Assembly (NCBI RefSeq): GCF_024436175.1
Contig: NZ_JANFQP010000001.1
Span: forward strand, 682,001-746,000
Reading direction: 5' to 3'
From: Kaistella montana
Lineage (GTDB): Bacteria > Bacteroidota > Bacteroidia > Flavobacteriales > Weeksellaceae
DNA: 64,000 nucleotides
Shown: positions 54,627 through 62,804 of the stretch, piece by piece
How the letters are laid out: the number at the start of each line of letters is the position of its first letter
How positions within the stretch are numbered: position 1 is the first letter of the stretch
The notes under the pieces: model-generated
Seen by the model: only the letters and a program-made list of their open reading frames with translations
Told to the model about the DNA's origin: nothing
Database searches by the model: none
Program-made: the position numbers and the translations under genes

Positions 54627-56060
54627 TTAAACACCTGTTGCCAACCTTCTCACCATTCCTTTAAAAATAATTCCGTGAAATGGTAAAACAGAATACCAAT
54701 AGAGTCTTCCCGTTAATCCATGAGGCCGAAAAACCGCTTTTTGCCAAAGCTTCCCTTTGTAAACTTTAAACATCAGCCACGCTTCACCGGGAAGTTTCAT
54801 TTCTGCAAAGAGAATGAGTTTTCCTTCTTCTTTATTAGCATACAACACCCGCCAAAAATCGAGTGCATCACCCTGATGAAGATTTTCAGGATGTGTTCTT
54901 CCGCGTCTCAGTCCTGGTCCGCCAGCAATTAAATCCATAAATCCGCGAACTTTCCAGAGACTTTGACCGTACCAACCGTTTTTGCCGCCTAAAGAAAAAA
55001 TCCTGCTCATACATTTTTCGCGGTCATCATATTTTTCTGTTCTTAAATCAACAAAGCAACCGTATTTCGGAACATCAAGATAATCTTTCAGGCTGGAATC
55101 GCTTCTGCTGCTGATAAAACTGTCTTTCCAGCTTGAGGCAATTTCATTGTCCTGAATTTTAGCCAGCGTTCTTCTTAATGCCGTATCATAAGAAAAAGGC
55201 TGAACTCCCGTTATCTGTTTGATTTCCGCAAGACTTTCCGGTCTGCAAACCACTTCAATCTTCATACTTCCGACTAAAGCAGAAGCTAAATTATACGATG
55301 TTGAGGTTATAAAGTACAGCCAATACGAAGACAATTTCGGCGTCATTACAGGAACGGTAAAAATCATTCGTTTCAGTCCTCTTATTTTGGCAAACTCCAA
55401 AAGCATTTCTTTATAGGTCAAAACATCATTACATCCGATATCAAAATTTTTGTGATAAGCCTCTTCTTTAAATAAAGTAAAAATCAGAAAATCCAGAACA
55501 TTGGCAATTCCAATCGGCTGACATTTGGTGTGAAGCCATTTCGGAGCCACCATAACCGGTAATTTTTCCACCAGATCTCTGATGATTTCGAACGATGCAC
55601 TTCCTGAACCAATGATAATTCCCGCTCTCAAAACTGTGGCCGGAACTTTACATTTCATCAGAATTTTTTCAACTTCAAATCTTGAACTGAGATGTTCAGA
55701 TAATTCTTTTTCATTAGCCAAACCCGAAAGATAGATGATGTGTTTGCAATCGGTTTTTTCAATATAATTTGAAAAATTAATGGCACATTGTTTTTCACTT
55801 TCCGCATAATCGTTACTGTTGCTCATTGAATGCATCAGATAATACGCCCCGGAAATATCTTTCGGAATATTTTCCAGTGTCTCGGGTTTCAGAAAATCCA
55901 CTTCCACCACTTCAATCTGGGCATCATCAATATCTACACTTTTGGAAAAACGGTTTTTATCCCTGCAACAGCAAATTACCTGATAACCTTGTGCAGCGAT
56001 TACATTTATCATTCGTTTTCCGATGTATCCGGTAGCTCCGGTAAGAAGAATTTTCTTCAT
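54627..56060 (-). CDS. SDR family oxidoreductase with DUF2867 domain
   Basis: A 477-residue NAD(P)-binding protein. G8-A-T-G-Y-I-G14 is an atypical-SDR (NmrA-like) nucleotide motif in the first half (1 to about 290). The second half (about 310-477) is DUF2867, with W-Y-G-Q-S-L-W-K-V-R-G and G-P-G-L-R-R-G-R and the A-L-D-F-W-R-V block. Such fusions often occur near photolyase genes. The reaction is unknown. It follows ribA by 45 bp on the same strand, so the two probably share a transcript. Confidence 0.87.
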   Translation of the reverse strand: MKKILLTGATGYIGKRMINVIAAQGYQVICCCRDKNRFSKSVDIDDAQIEVVEVDFLKPETLENIPKDISGAYYLMHSMSNSNDYAESEKQCAINFSNYIEKTDCKHIIYLSGLANEKELSEHLSSRFEVEKILMKCKVPATVLRAGIIIGSGSASFEIIRDLVEKLPVMVAPKWLHTKCQPIGIANVLDFLIFTLFKEEAYHKNFDIGCNDVLTYKEMLLEFAKIRGLKRMIFTVPVMTPKLSSYWLYFITSTSYNLASALVGSMKIEVVCRPESLAEIKQITGVQPFSYDTALRRTLAKIQDNEIASSWKDSFISSRSDSSLKDYLDVPKYGCFVDLRTEKYDDREKCMSRIFSLGGKNGWYGQSLWKVRGFMDLIAGGPGLRRGRTHPENLHQGDALDFWRVLYANKEEGKLILFAEMKLPGEAWLMFKVYKGKLWQKAVFRPHGLTGRLYWYSVLPFHGIIFKGMVRRLATGV

Positions 56061-56105
56061 GAGTTTGGATTTGGTAAGTGGAAATTACTTCAGTTAATGA
56101 GAAAA

Positions 56106-56696
56106 CTATACCTTTTCTAAAAGATGCCCGAAATAATCTTTCTTTTTTGAAAGATAACTTTCGTTCACGTCATTCGATTCTATTTCCAAAGGAACTCTGT
56201 GATGCAGAATAATTCCGCTGTTTTCCAGAGATTTAAGCTTATCAGGATTGTTCGTCAGCAGATTAATTTCTTTCACATTCAGCATCTTAAGCATTTCCAC
56301 CGCTACATCAAAATTTCTCCCGTCTGCAGGCAAACCTAATTTTAAATTCGCTTCCACCGTATCAAAACCTTTTTCCTGAAGCGCATACGCTCTCAATTTA
56401 TTGATGATTCCGATATTTCTGCCTTCCTGCCGAAGGTAAATAATCATTCCGCCATTTTCCGACATATATTTCATTGCAGCGTCCAATTGCTGTCCGCATT
56501 CGCATTTTTTAGAATGAAAAATCTCGCCTGTGATACATTCTGAATGAAAACGAACGTTTACTGTTTTGCTGAAATCTGTATTTTCTGCCACCCAAACCAA
56601 GTGCGGATTCCAGTCTTCTTCGTGTTCTGAGAATGCATAAACAGTAAACATCCCAAAATCTGTTGGTATATTCGATTGTGCCTGTATTGTCAACAT
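56106..56696 (-). CDS. ribA: GTP cyclohydrolase II
   Basis: A 196-residue monofunctional enzyme. The zinc ligands Cys54, Cys65 and Cys67 match the positions of E. coli RibA exactly (H-S-E-C54 ... C65-E-C67-G-Q-Q), and Y-L-R-Q-E-G-R-N-I-G (87-96) with the catalytic Arg is complete. The enzyme turns GTP into the pyrimidine that starts riboflavin and 6,7-dimethyl-8-ribityllumazine synthesis. No other rib gene is near, so this is probably an extra, regulated copy placed next to photolyase genes. It is divergent from tetR. Confidence 0.94.
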   Translation of the reverse strand: MLTIQAQSNIPTDFGMFTVYAFSEHEEDWNPHLVWVAENTDFSKTVNVRFHSECITGEIFHSKKCECGQQLDAAMKYMSENGGMIIYLRQEGRNIGIINKLRAYALQEKGFDTVEANLKLGLPADGRNFDVAVEMLKMLNVKEINLLTNNPDKLKSLENSGIILHHRVPLEIESNDVNESYLSKKKDYFGHLLEKV

Positions 56697-56721
56697 AATT
56701 CAAAAATTAAATGGTTTATAT

Positions 56722-56737
56722 AGTACAAATTTATACT
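56722..56737. promoter_or_regulatory. near-perfect palindrome over the ribA -7 box, candidate TetR operator
   Basis: AGTACAAATTTATACT is a 16-bp palindrome with one mismatched pair, centred on AAATTT. On the minus strand it overlaps TAAATTTG (56733-56726), the -7 box of ribA, 29 bp before its ATG. Place between divergent tetR and ribA suggests repression of ribA; this is inferred. Confidence 0.5.
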
Positions 56738-56746
56738 TTATTTTAA

Positions 56747-56774
56747 TTGATTGTAAAATTATTTACTAATTTTG
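56747..56774 (+). promoter_or_regulatory. promoter of the tetR gene
   Basis: TTG (56747-56749), 17 bp, then TAATTTTG (56767-56774), a full -7 match, 19 bp before the ATG. Confidence 0.6.
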
Positions 56775-56793
56775 TCCATAAATAAATTCTATT

Positions 56794-57447
56794 ATGCAAG
56801 AACAAACCCATATCACGCAGGAAAAAATATTTGAATTATACGGAGATTATCTTTTGAATCACGGAGAAAAACCGAAAAACGTTTACCTTTTTGCGAAAGA
56901 AAATAATTTTGAGGAGAAAGAGTTTTACCACTATTTCTCGGGATTCGAGCAAATTGAAAGCGAAATATTGAATCATCTTTTCACGAAATCCCTGGAACTC
57001 GCTTCGGAAGTGAATTCTTCGAGCGAAGTGACAACAAAAGAAAAACTCCTGAATGTGTATTACATTTTCTTTGAAAATATGACGATGAACCGTTCTTTAG
57101 TTTTATCTATTTTGGGAAGCAATAAAATCCAGAATATCAAAACGCTTCAGAAACTTAGAGAAACCCATAAACAATTTGTTAACACTCTCGATTTCAACGA
57201 GTGGGAAATGATTGAAAAAGCGAAAGAAGACATCCGAAAATTCAACGAAAAATCGAGACAGGAAGCACTTTGGCTCCATTTGGTTTCCGCCATTGATTTT
57301 TGGAAAAAAGACACTTCTCCCGATTTTGAAAAAACGGATATTTTCATCGAAAAAACCGTCGATACGGGTTTTGAACTGATGCACAATGAGCCATTGAGAA
57401 AAGTTTTCGACCTTGGAAAATTTCTGTGGAAGGAAAATTTTAAATGA
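56794..57447 (+). CDS. TetR/AcrR family transcriptional regulator
   Basis: A 217-residue helical regulator. The N-terminal HTH (about 8-50) has the pattern I-T-Q-E-K-I-F-E-L-Y-G-D-Y-L ... V-Y-L-F-A-K-E-N-N-F-E-E-K-E-F-Y-H-Y-F-S, a weak but recognisable TetR form with the Y-H-Y-F-x-x-x-x-x-I end. The rest is a ligand-binding helical domain. It is divergent from ribA with a palindrome between them, and lies just before the UbiB-like kinase and photolyase genes, so it may control the island. Ligand unknown. Confidence 0.8.
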   Translation: MQEQTHITQEKIFELYGDYLLNHGEKPKNVYLFAKENNFEEKEFYHYFSGFEQIESEILNHLFTKSLELASEVNSSSEVTTKEKLLNVYYIFFENMTMNRSLVLSILGSNKIQNIKTLQKLRETHKQFVNTLDFNEWEMIEKAKEDIRKFNEKSRQEALWLHLVSAIDFWKKDTSPDFEKTDIFIEKTVDTGFELMHNEPLRKVFDLGKFLWKENFK

Positions 57448-57502
57448 GTTGATGAATAGCTATTGGCAACTGCTTTTGGTTTCTAATAAGCTAATATTTA
57501 TT

Positions 57503-57592
57503 TGGGCAGCTATTTCCGCCCTCCACTCCCGCTTTTTTGCGCCAATTCTTTTCCGAGTCTTACAAAAAGAGCTCCGTTCAGGTCGGGCTGCT
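57503..57592 (+). repeat. dispersed-repeat-like element (GGGCAGCTATTTCCGCC type)
   Basis: This stretch is GC-richer than its surroundings and begins GGGCAGCTATTTCCGCCCTC. It resembles an intergenic repeat common in Chryseobacterium and Flavobacterium genomes, recognised from memory; only one copy is in this window. Confidence 0.4.
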
Positions 57593-57670
57593 AGATTTGC
57601 CGATTCAAAATTTAAATTTAAAAGAATTAGGTACTTCAGTTGCGAAAATTAAAGAGAAAACGGGAGAATG

Positions 57671-57849
57671 TTCCGCTCCGTAGGTGCGGAATCTGTGTGG
57701 AAATTACGATTAATCTTATTGAAGAGAACTCCGTAGGAGTTCAATCTTAAAGAAAAAAAAATTAAACTTAATAGATTGCACTCCTACGCAGTGCTTCAAA
57801 ATGGAAAATAAATTCTTTTTCTACACAGATAAAGCTCCCAAAGGAGCTT
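57671..57849 (+). repeat. cluster of four REP-like palindromes
   Basis: Four short palindromes follow one another: TTCCGC/GCGGAA arms at 57671-57691, GAACTCC/GGAGTTC at 57726-57742, GCACT/AGTGC at 57778-57794 and AAGCTCC/GGAGCTT at 57832-57849. The first three share a CCGTAGG or CCTACG core. This is the look of REP/BIME-type clusters. Confidence 0.75.
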
Positions 57850-57865
57850 AAGAAATAAATAGTTA

Positions 57866-57884
57866 TGCTGAGCTTTTCGAAGCA
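57866..57884 (+). repeat. TGAGCTT-TCGAAG element, copy 1
   Basis: TGCTGAGCTTTTCGAAGCA, with inverted TGCT/AGCA ends; a relative with CACT/AGTG ends is at 62738-62756. Widely scattered in Bacteroidota intergenic DNA as far as I recall. Confidence 0.6.
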
Positions 57885-57964
57885 CCGTTGCGAACTTAAA
57901 ACAATTAGCAATTAAAAATCATTGCGACATTGCGTTAAAAACATTTGACAGACAAAATTTATAA

Positions 57965-59287
57965 ATGAAAACATTAGATAAAATTCCTACAGGAAAAATT
58001 GAACGGACAAGCAGCCTGCTAAAAGCGGGAGCAAAAGTCGGTGTCAACTACCTGAAATATTACGGAAATAAAATCACGAAAGATGAAGAGGAGGCACGAA
58101 AAATTCTGAACGAAGACAATGCTGCAGACATTTACGATTCGTTAAAAGAATTAAAAGGTTCTGCGCTGAAAGTTGCCCAAATGCTGAGTATGGAAAAAAA
58201 CATTCTTCCGGTGGAATATGTGGAAAAGTTCTCACTTTCGCAGTTTTCCGTTCCGCCTTTGTCGGGTGCTTTGGTGAAGAAAACCTTCAGAAAGTATTTC
58301 GGGAAAAATCCGGAAGATATTTTTGATGAATTTTCCGCCGAATCGGTTAATGCCGCGAGTATCGGACAGGTTCATACTGCAAAAAAAGACGGCAAAAAAC
58401 TGGCGGTGAAAATACAATATCCCGGTGTAAGAGAAAGCATTTCGAGCGACCTGAAAATGGTAAAACCGATTGCGATGAAAATGTTCAACATCAAACAAGA
58501 AGGTTCGGAATCTTATTTTCAAGAGGTGGAAGACAAATTGTTTGAAGAAACTGACTATAATCTGGAACTGAAACGAAGTCAGCATTTTGCAGAAGAATGC
58601 AGTCATCTGCCGAATGTGAAATTCCCTTATTATTATCCGGAATATTCGTCTGAGAAAATCATCACAATGGACTGGATGTCGGGAATTCATTTTTCGGAAT
58701 TTACCAAAAAACAGAATTCTCAGGAGGATTTGAATAAAATCGGACAGACACTTTGGGATTTTTATATGTATCAAATGCATATTCTGAAAAAAGTGCACGC
58801 CGATCCGCACCCGGGAAATTTTCTGATTTCGAAAAATAATGAATTATTGGTCATCGATTTTGGCTGTATCAAAGAGATTCCGGAAGATTTCTACATTCCG
58901 TATTTCGAACTGGCGAAAGAAGAAAATCTGAAAAATCCTGAAATTTTCCGTGAGAAATTATTCACCTTGGAGATTCTTCGAACAGAAGATTCACAACAAG
59001 AAAAAGAGTTTTTTGCCAAATTATTCTACGAATTGCTTGAATTGTTTACGAGACCGTTTAATCAGGAAAAATTTGACTTTTCGGATGAGTCTTTCTTTCA
59101 GGAAATTGCCGATCTGGGACAGAAGTATGCGAAAGTAAGTGATATGAAAGGAATGAATACCAACCGCGGTTCCCGACATTTTATTTACCTGAACAGAACA
59201 TTTTTCGGATTGTATAATATGATGCACGATCTGAACGCGAAAGATGTAGCGATTAATCATTTTAAAAATTTTATAATATCTAAATAA
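57965..59287 (+). CDS. AarF/UbiB (ABC1) family atypical kinase
   Basis: A 440-residue protein-kinase-like protein. K69-V-A-Q72 stands where most family members have K-x-G-Q; A131-S-I-G-Q-V136 is the Ala-rich nucleotide loop; Lys149 (L-A-V-K-I-Q-Y-P-G-V) the ATP Lys; H-A-D-P-H-P-G-N-F the catalytic loop and V-I-D-F-G the metal motif. UbiB/COQ8-like proteins support quinone synthesis or lipid handling at membranes. No quinone gene is close. The stop TAA is directly followed by the DUF2256 ATG, so it is co-transcribed with the photolyase genes. Confidence 0.9.
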   Translation: MKTLDKIPTGKIERTSSLLKAGAKVGVNYLKYYGNKITKDEEEARKILNEDNAADIYDSLKELKGSALKVAQMLSMEKNILPVEYVEKFSLSQFSVPPLSGALVKKTFRKYFGKNPEDIFDEFSAESVNAASIGQVHTAKKDGKKLAVKIQYPGVRESISSDLKMVKPIAMKMFNIKQEGSESYFQEVEDKLFEETDYNLELKRSQHFAEECSHLPNVKFPYYYPEYSSEKIITMDWMSGIHFSEFTKKQNSQEDLNKIGQTLWDFYMYQMHILKKVHADPHPGNFLISKNNELLVIDFGCIKEIPEDFYIPYFELAKEENLKNPEIFREKLFTLEILRTEDSQQEKEFFAKLFYELLELFTRPFNQEKFDFSDESFFQEIADLGQKYAKVSDMKGMNTNRGSRHFIYLNRTFFGLYNMMHDLNAKDVAINHFKNFIISK

Positions 59288-59443
59288 ATGCCTTCCGGAT
59301 TACCTTCCAAAATCTGCGAAGTCTGCGGACTGCCTTTCAACTGGCGGAAAAAATGGAAAAAAAACTGGGACGAAGTAAAATATTGCAGCGAAAGATGCCG
59401 GAAAAACAAGAAATCAACATCCTCTGGTTCACCAAAGATTTGA
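59288..59443 (+). CDS. DUF2256 small zinc-ribbon-like protein, 51 residues
   Basis: A 51-residue protein whose ATG touches the stop of the kinase gene. Cys10 and Cys13 (I-C-E-V-C-G-L-P-F) and Cys33 and Cys37 (K-Y-C-S-E-R-C-R) make a Cys4 metal site, and the [14 protein letters not shown] stretch is the DUF2256 signature. DUF2256 is found next to or fused with cryptochrome/photolyase genes in many bacteria. Its 3' part overlaps the start of the CRY-DASH gene by 49 bp in another frame. Function unknown. Confidence 0.85.
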   Translation: MPSGLPSKICEVCGLPFNWRKKWKKNWDEVKYCSERCRKNKKSTSSGSPKI

Positions 59444-60694
59444 GAACGAGAGATTCAGAGTCTTTATACAATGCAATGCAGGAAGAGTTGCCTTTTCTTG
59501 CACTATATGTTTTTGACGCTGAATTTTTTGCTCAAAAACAATTGGGTTTCAGAAAAATTGGAAAATACCGTGCAAAATTTTTGCTGGAAAGTGTAGAAAA
59601 CTTAAGACACAATTTAGCGAAACAGAAAACTCCTTTTTCAGTTAAATATGGCAAAACTGAAGATGTTTTCAAAGAAATTTCCGAGGAATTTGAAATCGTG
59701 AAGATTTTTTGTCAGGATGAATGGACAAAGGAGGAAGTTGACTTACAAGCTAAAATTGAGAAAGCAATTCCAGCTGCCAATTGGGAAAAATCGTATTCAC
59801 AATTTCTGGTTCATCCGCATTTTGTTTTTAAGACTTTGGATAAGATTCCGATGCTATTTACCGCGTTCCGGAAGAAAATTGAAAAAAATCTGCTGATACG
59901 CCCTGAATTTGAATCGGATGACTTAGTGTACAATAAATCGGAAATTCATTTTAAAAGCGATACCATTTCATTCAAATGGCTCGGTTTTGAAGATTTTGAA
60001 ACAGACAAAAGAACTGCTTTTCCTTTTTCGGGCGGAGAAAATGAAGCATTGAAAAGATTGCATCATTATTTGTGGGAAACTCAAAATCTGGGTCAGTACA
60101 AACAAACCCGAAACGGTTTGGTCGGAACAGATTACAGTTCAAAATTTTCGGCGTGGCTGTCGGATGGAAGTCTTTCTGGGGTAACCATTTACCACGAAAT
60201 AAAAAAATATGAAGAGGAATTCGGAGCCAATGATTCGACTTATTGGCTGATTTTTGAATTGCTGTGGCGGGATTTTTTCAGATATATTTCTTTACAGTAC
60301 AAAGACTTGATTTTCTGGAAAAGCGGAATTAATCATCAAAAATATTTCGCTGAAAACAATAATACATTCATTCCAAAAATGGAAGGATGGAGAAACGGAT
60401 TCCGATTTCGTGAATGCCAATATGCTCGAACTGAAAAATACAGGCTGGATGAGCAATCGCGGTCGCCAAAATGTAGCTTCGTATTTCTGCAAAATTCTGA
60501 AACAGGACTGGAGAATCGGAGCGGCCTACTTTGAGGAAATGCTGATCGATTATGATGTTCACAGCAATTACGGCAACTGGATGTATCTCGCCGGAGTCGG
60601 AAATGATAATCGTGACCGGACTTTTAACCCTGAAAAACAGGCAGAAATGTATGATGCTAACGAGGAATTTAGAAAATTATGGCTAAAACACTGA
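59395..60694 (+). pseudogene. CRY-DASH type cryptochrome/photolyase, disrupted by a frameshift
   Basis: Start at the ATG at 59395 ([17 protein letters not shown]). Frame 1 codes the photolyase N-terminal domain and most of the FAD domain up to W-R-N-G at about 60392-60400, then shifts; the rest (V-N-A-N-M-L-E-L ... N-R-G-R-Q-N-V-A-S ... [11 protein letters not shown]) continues in frame 2 to 60694. The shift requires 2 mod 3 missing bases, and comparison with CRY-DASH (W, ten residues, then D/N-A-N-M) fits a loss of 8 bases. Unshifted, the product would be about 435 residues, normal for the family, which repairs single-stranded CPDs or senses light. A sequencing error is the alternative. Confidence 0.85.
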
Positions 60695-62157
60695 AACATA
60701 CTGCCCAATTAATTTTTCCGCATCAGCTTTTTGAGGATAAGGATGATCTGGATAAAAGTCAGCCTGTTTTTTTGGTGGAAGAATTTCTGTTTTTCAAGCA
60801 ATATTCTTTTCATAAACAAAAGATTGCCTTTCACCGCGCAACCATGAAATTTTATGAAAGTGAATTAAAAAAGGCAGGTTTTGAGGTTGAATATATTGAA
60901 AGTTCATCGAAATTCAGCGACATCCGAAATTTAATTCAAAAGCTTGAAAAAGAAAATTTTTCAACGATAAAAACAACGGATGTTTGCGACAATTGGCTGG
61001 AAAAAAGATTAAAGGAAACCAAATTAGCACTCGAAATTTTAGACAGTCCGCTTTTCATCAATACCAAAGAAGATCTGAAAGATTATTTTGAGGGTAAAAA
61101 AGCCTATCATCAAACTGATTTTTACAAACAGCAAAGAATCACCCGAAATATTCTGATGAAAGCCGGAAAACCGTTGGGCGGGAAATGGACCTACGACACG
61201 GAAAACCGAAAAAAATATCCGAAAAATAAAAAAGCACCTGCCATTCATTTTCCAAAAAACAATAAATTTTACGAGGAAGCAAAAGATTACACCGAAAAAC
61301 ATTTCGCCAAAAATTACGGAACGCTTACAGATGAACAGCTCTACCCGACTACTTTTAAGGAGGCCCAACAATGGCTGGAACAGTTTCTGGAAAACCGTTT
61401 TCTGGAATTTGGCGTTTACGAAGACAGCATCGTGGAAAAGGAACATTTTCTGCATCACAGCGTGCTTTCTCCGCTCATGAATGTCGGACTTTTAACACCT
61501 GAATATGTGCTGGAAAAAGCGATTGCATTTGCAGAAGAAAACGATATTCCGGTGAATTCTCTGGAAGGTTTTGTCCGCCAGATTTTGGGTTGGAGAGAAT
61601 TTGTTCGCGGGGTTTATGTGTATCAGGGAACATATCAGCGGAATAAAAATTACTGGAAACATAAGCAAAAACTTCCGGAATCTTTTTACACCGCCAAAAC
61701 AGGAATCCGCCCGATTGACAGTTCGCTTCGGAAAATCCTGAAAACCGGTTATGCGCATCATATAGAACGACTGATGATTTTTGCCAATTTTATGAATCTT
61801 GCTCAGTTCAATCCAGATGCAGTGTATCAGTGGTTTATGGAAATGTTCATCGATTCCTACGATTGGGTAATGGTTCCGAATGTGTATGGAATGAGCAGTT
61901 TTTCGGACGGCGGGAAGATGAGTACGAAACCGTACATCAGCGGAAGCAATTATATTAAGAAAATGAGTGATTATCCGGATGGAGACTGGAATGAAAAATG
62001 GGATGCGCTGTTTTGGAATTTTATTAATGACAATAAAGATTTTTTTGCTAAAAATCCAAGATTGGGAATGATGCTCAGAACACTGGAGAAAATGCCGGAA
62101 GACAAACGAAAACAGCATTTTAAAACAGCAAAGGAAGTTATTGAAAATCTAAAATAA
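60679..62157 (+). CDS. DPRP-family cryptochrome/photolyase lacking the Fe-S cysteines
   Basis: A 492-residue protein of the deoxyribodipyrimidine-photolyase-related (FeS-BCP, PhrB/CryB) family. I-F-P-H-Q-L-F (12-18) starts the antenna domain; [21 protein letters not shown] (357-366), M-S-S-F-S-D-G-G and [16 protein letters not shown] (417-432) are conserved FAD-domain blocks. Family members such as PhrB have four Cys holding a [4Fe-4S] cluster; here only Cys103 exists in the whole protein, and the usual cluster loop after S-D-Y is short and Cys-free. It overlaps the CRY-DASH end by 16 bp. Expected role: (6-4) photoproduct repair or light sensing; the cluster-free form is unusual. Confidence 0.88.
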   Translation: MAKTLKHTAQLIFPHQLFEDKDDLDKSQPVFLVEEFLFFKQYSFHKQKIAFHRATMKFYESELKKAGFEVEYIESSSKFSDIRNLIQKLEKENFSTIKTTDVCDNWLEKRLKETKLALEILDSPLFINTKEDLKDYFEGKKAYHQTDFYKQQRITRNILMKAGKPLGGKWTYDTENRKKYPKNKKAPAIHFPKNNKFYEEAKDYTEKHFAKNYGTLTDEQLYPTTFKEAQQWLEQFLENRFLEFGVYEDSIVEKEHFLHHSVLSPLMNVGLLTPEYVLEKAIAFAEENDIPVNSLEGFVRQILGWREFVRGVYVYQGTYQRNKNYWKHKQKLPESFYTAKTGIRPIDSSLRKILKTGYAHHIERLMIFANFMNLAQFNPDAVYQWFMEMFIDSYDWVMVPNVYGMSSFSDGGKMSTKPYISGSNYIKKMSDYPDGDWNEKWDALFWNFINDNKDFFAKNPRLGMMLRTLEKMPEDKRKQHFKTAKEVIENLK

Positions 62158-62173
62158 AATTGAGTTGATTCTA

Positions 62174-62247
62174 ACGCAAAGTCCGCAAAGATTTTCTTTA
62201 AAATTTTGAAAATATTTTTTGTTCGCAAAGGCCTTTCACTCAGCAAA
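62174..62247 (+). repeat. two-block ACGCAAAG-type dispersed repeat, copy 2
   Basis: Block A at 62174-62193 and block B at 62224-62247; same order and nearly the same spacing (50 against 46 bp between block starts) as at 5597-5666. Confidence 0.75.
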
Positions 62248-62296
62248 GCAAAAAAATAGAATATTGAATTTTTGTCTTTTTATTAAATTTAAAAGA

Positions 62297-62578
62297 ATGA
62301 ATAAAAACCTCAACATACAGCAAATCGACAGAATCATTGAAATGGCTTGGGAAGACCGTACTCCGTTTGAAGCCATACAATTTCAGTTCGGAGTCAGCGA
62401 AGCGGAAGTGATTGAACTGATGCGTTCGGAATTGAAAGAATCGAGTTTCAAGCTTTGGCGAAAAAGAGTGAATTCCAGAGTGAGCCAGAAACATTTGAAA
62501 AAACGAAGCGAAGAAATTAACCGCTTTAAATGCAGCAGACAAAGAGTGATCAGCAATAATAAAATTTCTAAAAGATAA
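62297..62578 (+). CDS. TIGR03643 family (DUF2805) protein
   Basis: A 93-residue basic protein from the ATG at 62297 (the frame extends further upstream through the repeat). I-Q-Q-I-D-R-I-I-E-M-A-W-E-D-R-T-P-F-E-A-I and F-G-V-S-E-A-E-V-I-E-L-M-R fit a small HTH-like domain, and S-F-K-L-W-R-K-R-V near 51-59 is the family signature, followed by a Lys/Arg-rich tail. TIGR03643 proteins are regularly found beside photolyase/cryptochrome genes, as here. DNA or RNA binding is inferred from the basic tail. Confidence 0.8.
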   Translation: MNKNLNIQQIDRIIEMAWEDRTPFEAIQFQFGVSEAEVIELMRSELKESSFKLWRKRVNSRVSQKHLKKRSEEINRFKCSRQRVISNNKISKR

Positions 62579-62584
62579 ATTTTA

Positions 62585-62602
62585 CCACAAAAGACACAAA
62601 AG
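62585..62602 (+). repeat. CACAAAAG-type dispersed repeat
   Basis: CCACAAAAGACACAAAAG, one mismatch from the copy at 5381-5398. Confidence 0.65.
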
Positions 62603-62737
62603 AATTGTTTGAAGATAGAGTGCTTTAAAAGAGCAAAAAGGCTTTGTAAATAGACACTTTATTTCGTCAGACTCATCATAAACTAAGCTCATCCTTACAA
62701 TTAAAAGATAATTAAACGAATAGTATTAGAGATGTCA

Positions 62738-62756
62738 CACTGAGCTTGTCGAAGTG
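62738..62756 (+). repeat. TGAGCTT-TCGAAG element, copy 2
   Basis: CACTGAGCTTGTCGAAGTG with inverted CACT/AGTG ends; relative of 57866-57884. Confidence 0.65.
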
Positions 62757-62804
62757 TCTCAAAATAAAAACCTTCGTGTTCCAAAACATAAAAATAAATT
62801 CAAT

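Larger units (their letters stand above)
57448..57964. other. 517-bp repeat-rich spacer before the UbiB-like gene
   Basis: No gene. It contains a GC-richer dispersed element (57503-57592), a cluster of four palindromes (57671-57849) and a TGAGCTT...TCGAAG element (57866-57884), all listed separately. Confidence 0.75.

Noticed and set aside
58232-58810. 192-codon antisense frame inside the UbiB-like gene
   Set aside because: The sense strand carries a full set of family motifs; the antisense frame has none.
60410-60694. Separate small gene for the photolyase C-terminal part
   Set aside because: The sequence continues the CRY-DASH FAD domain exactly where the first frame leaves it; a frameshift explains it better.
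61492-62118. 208-codon antisense frame inside the second photolyase gene
   Set aside because: Shadow of a strongly conserved gene; composition rich in F, I, H and R as expected from antisense reading.
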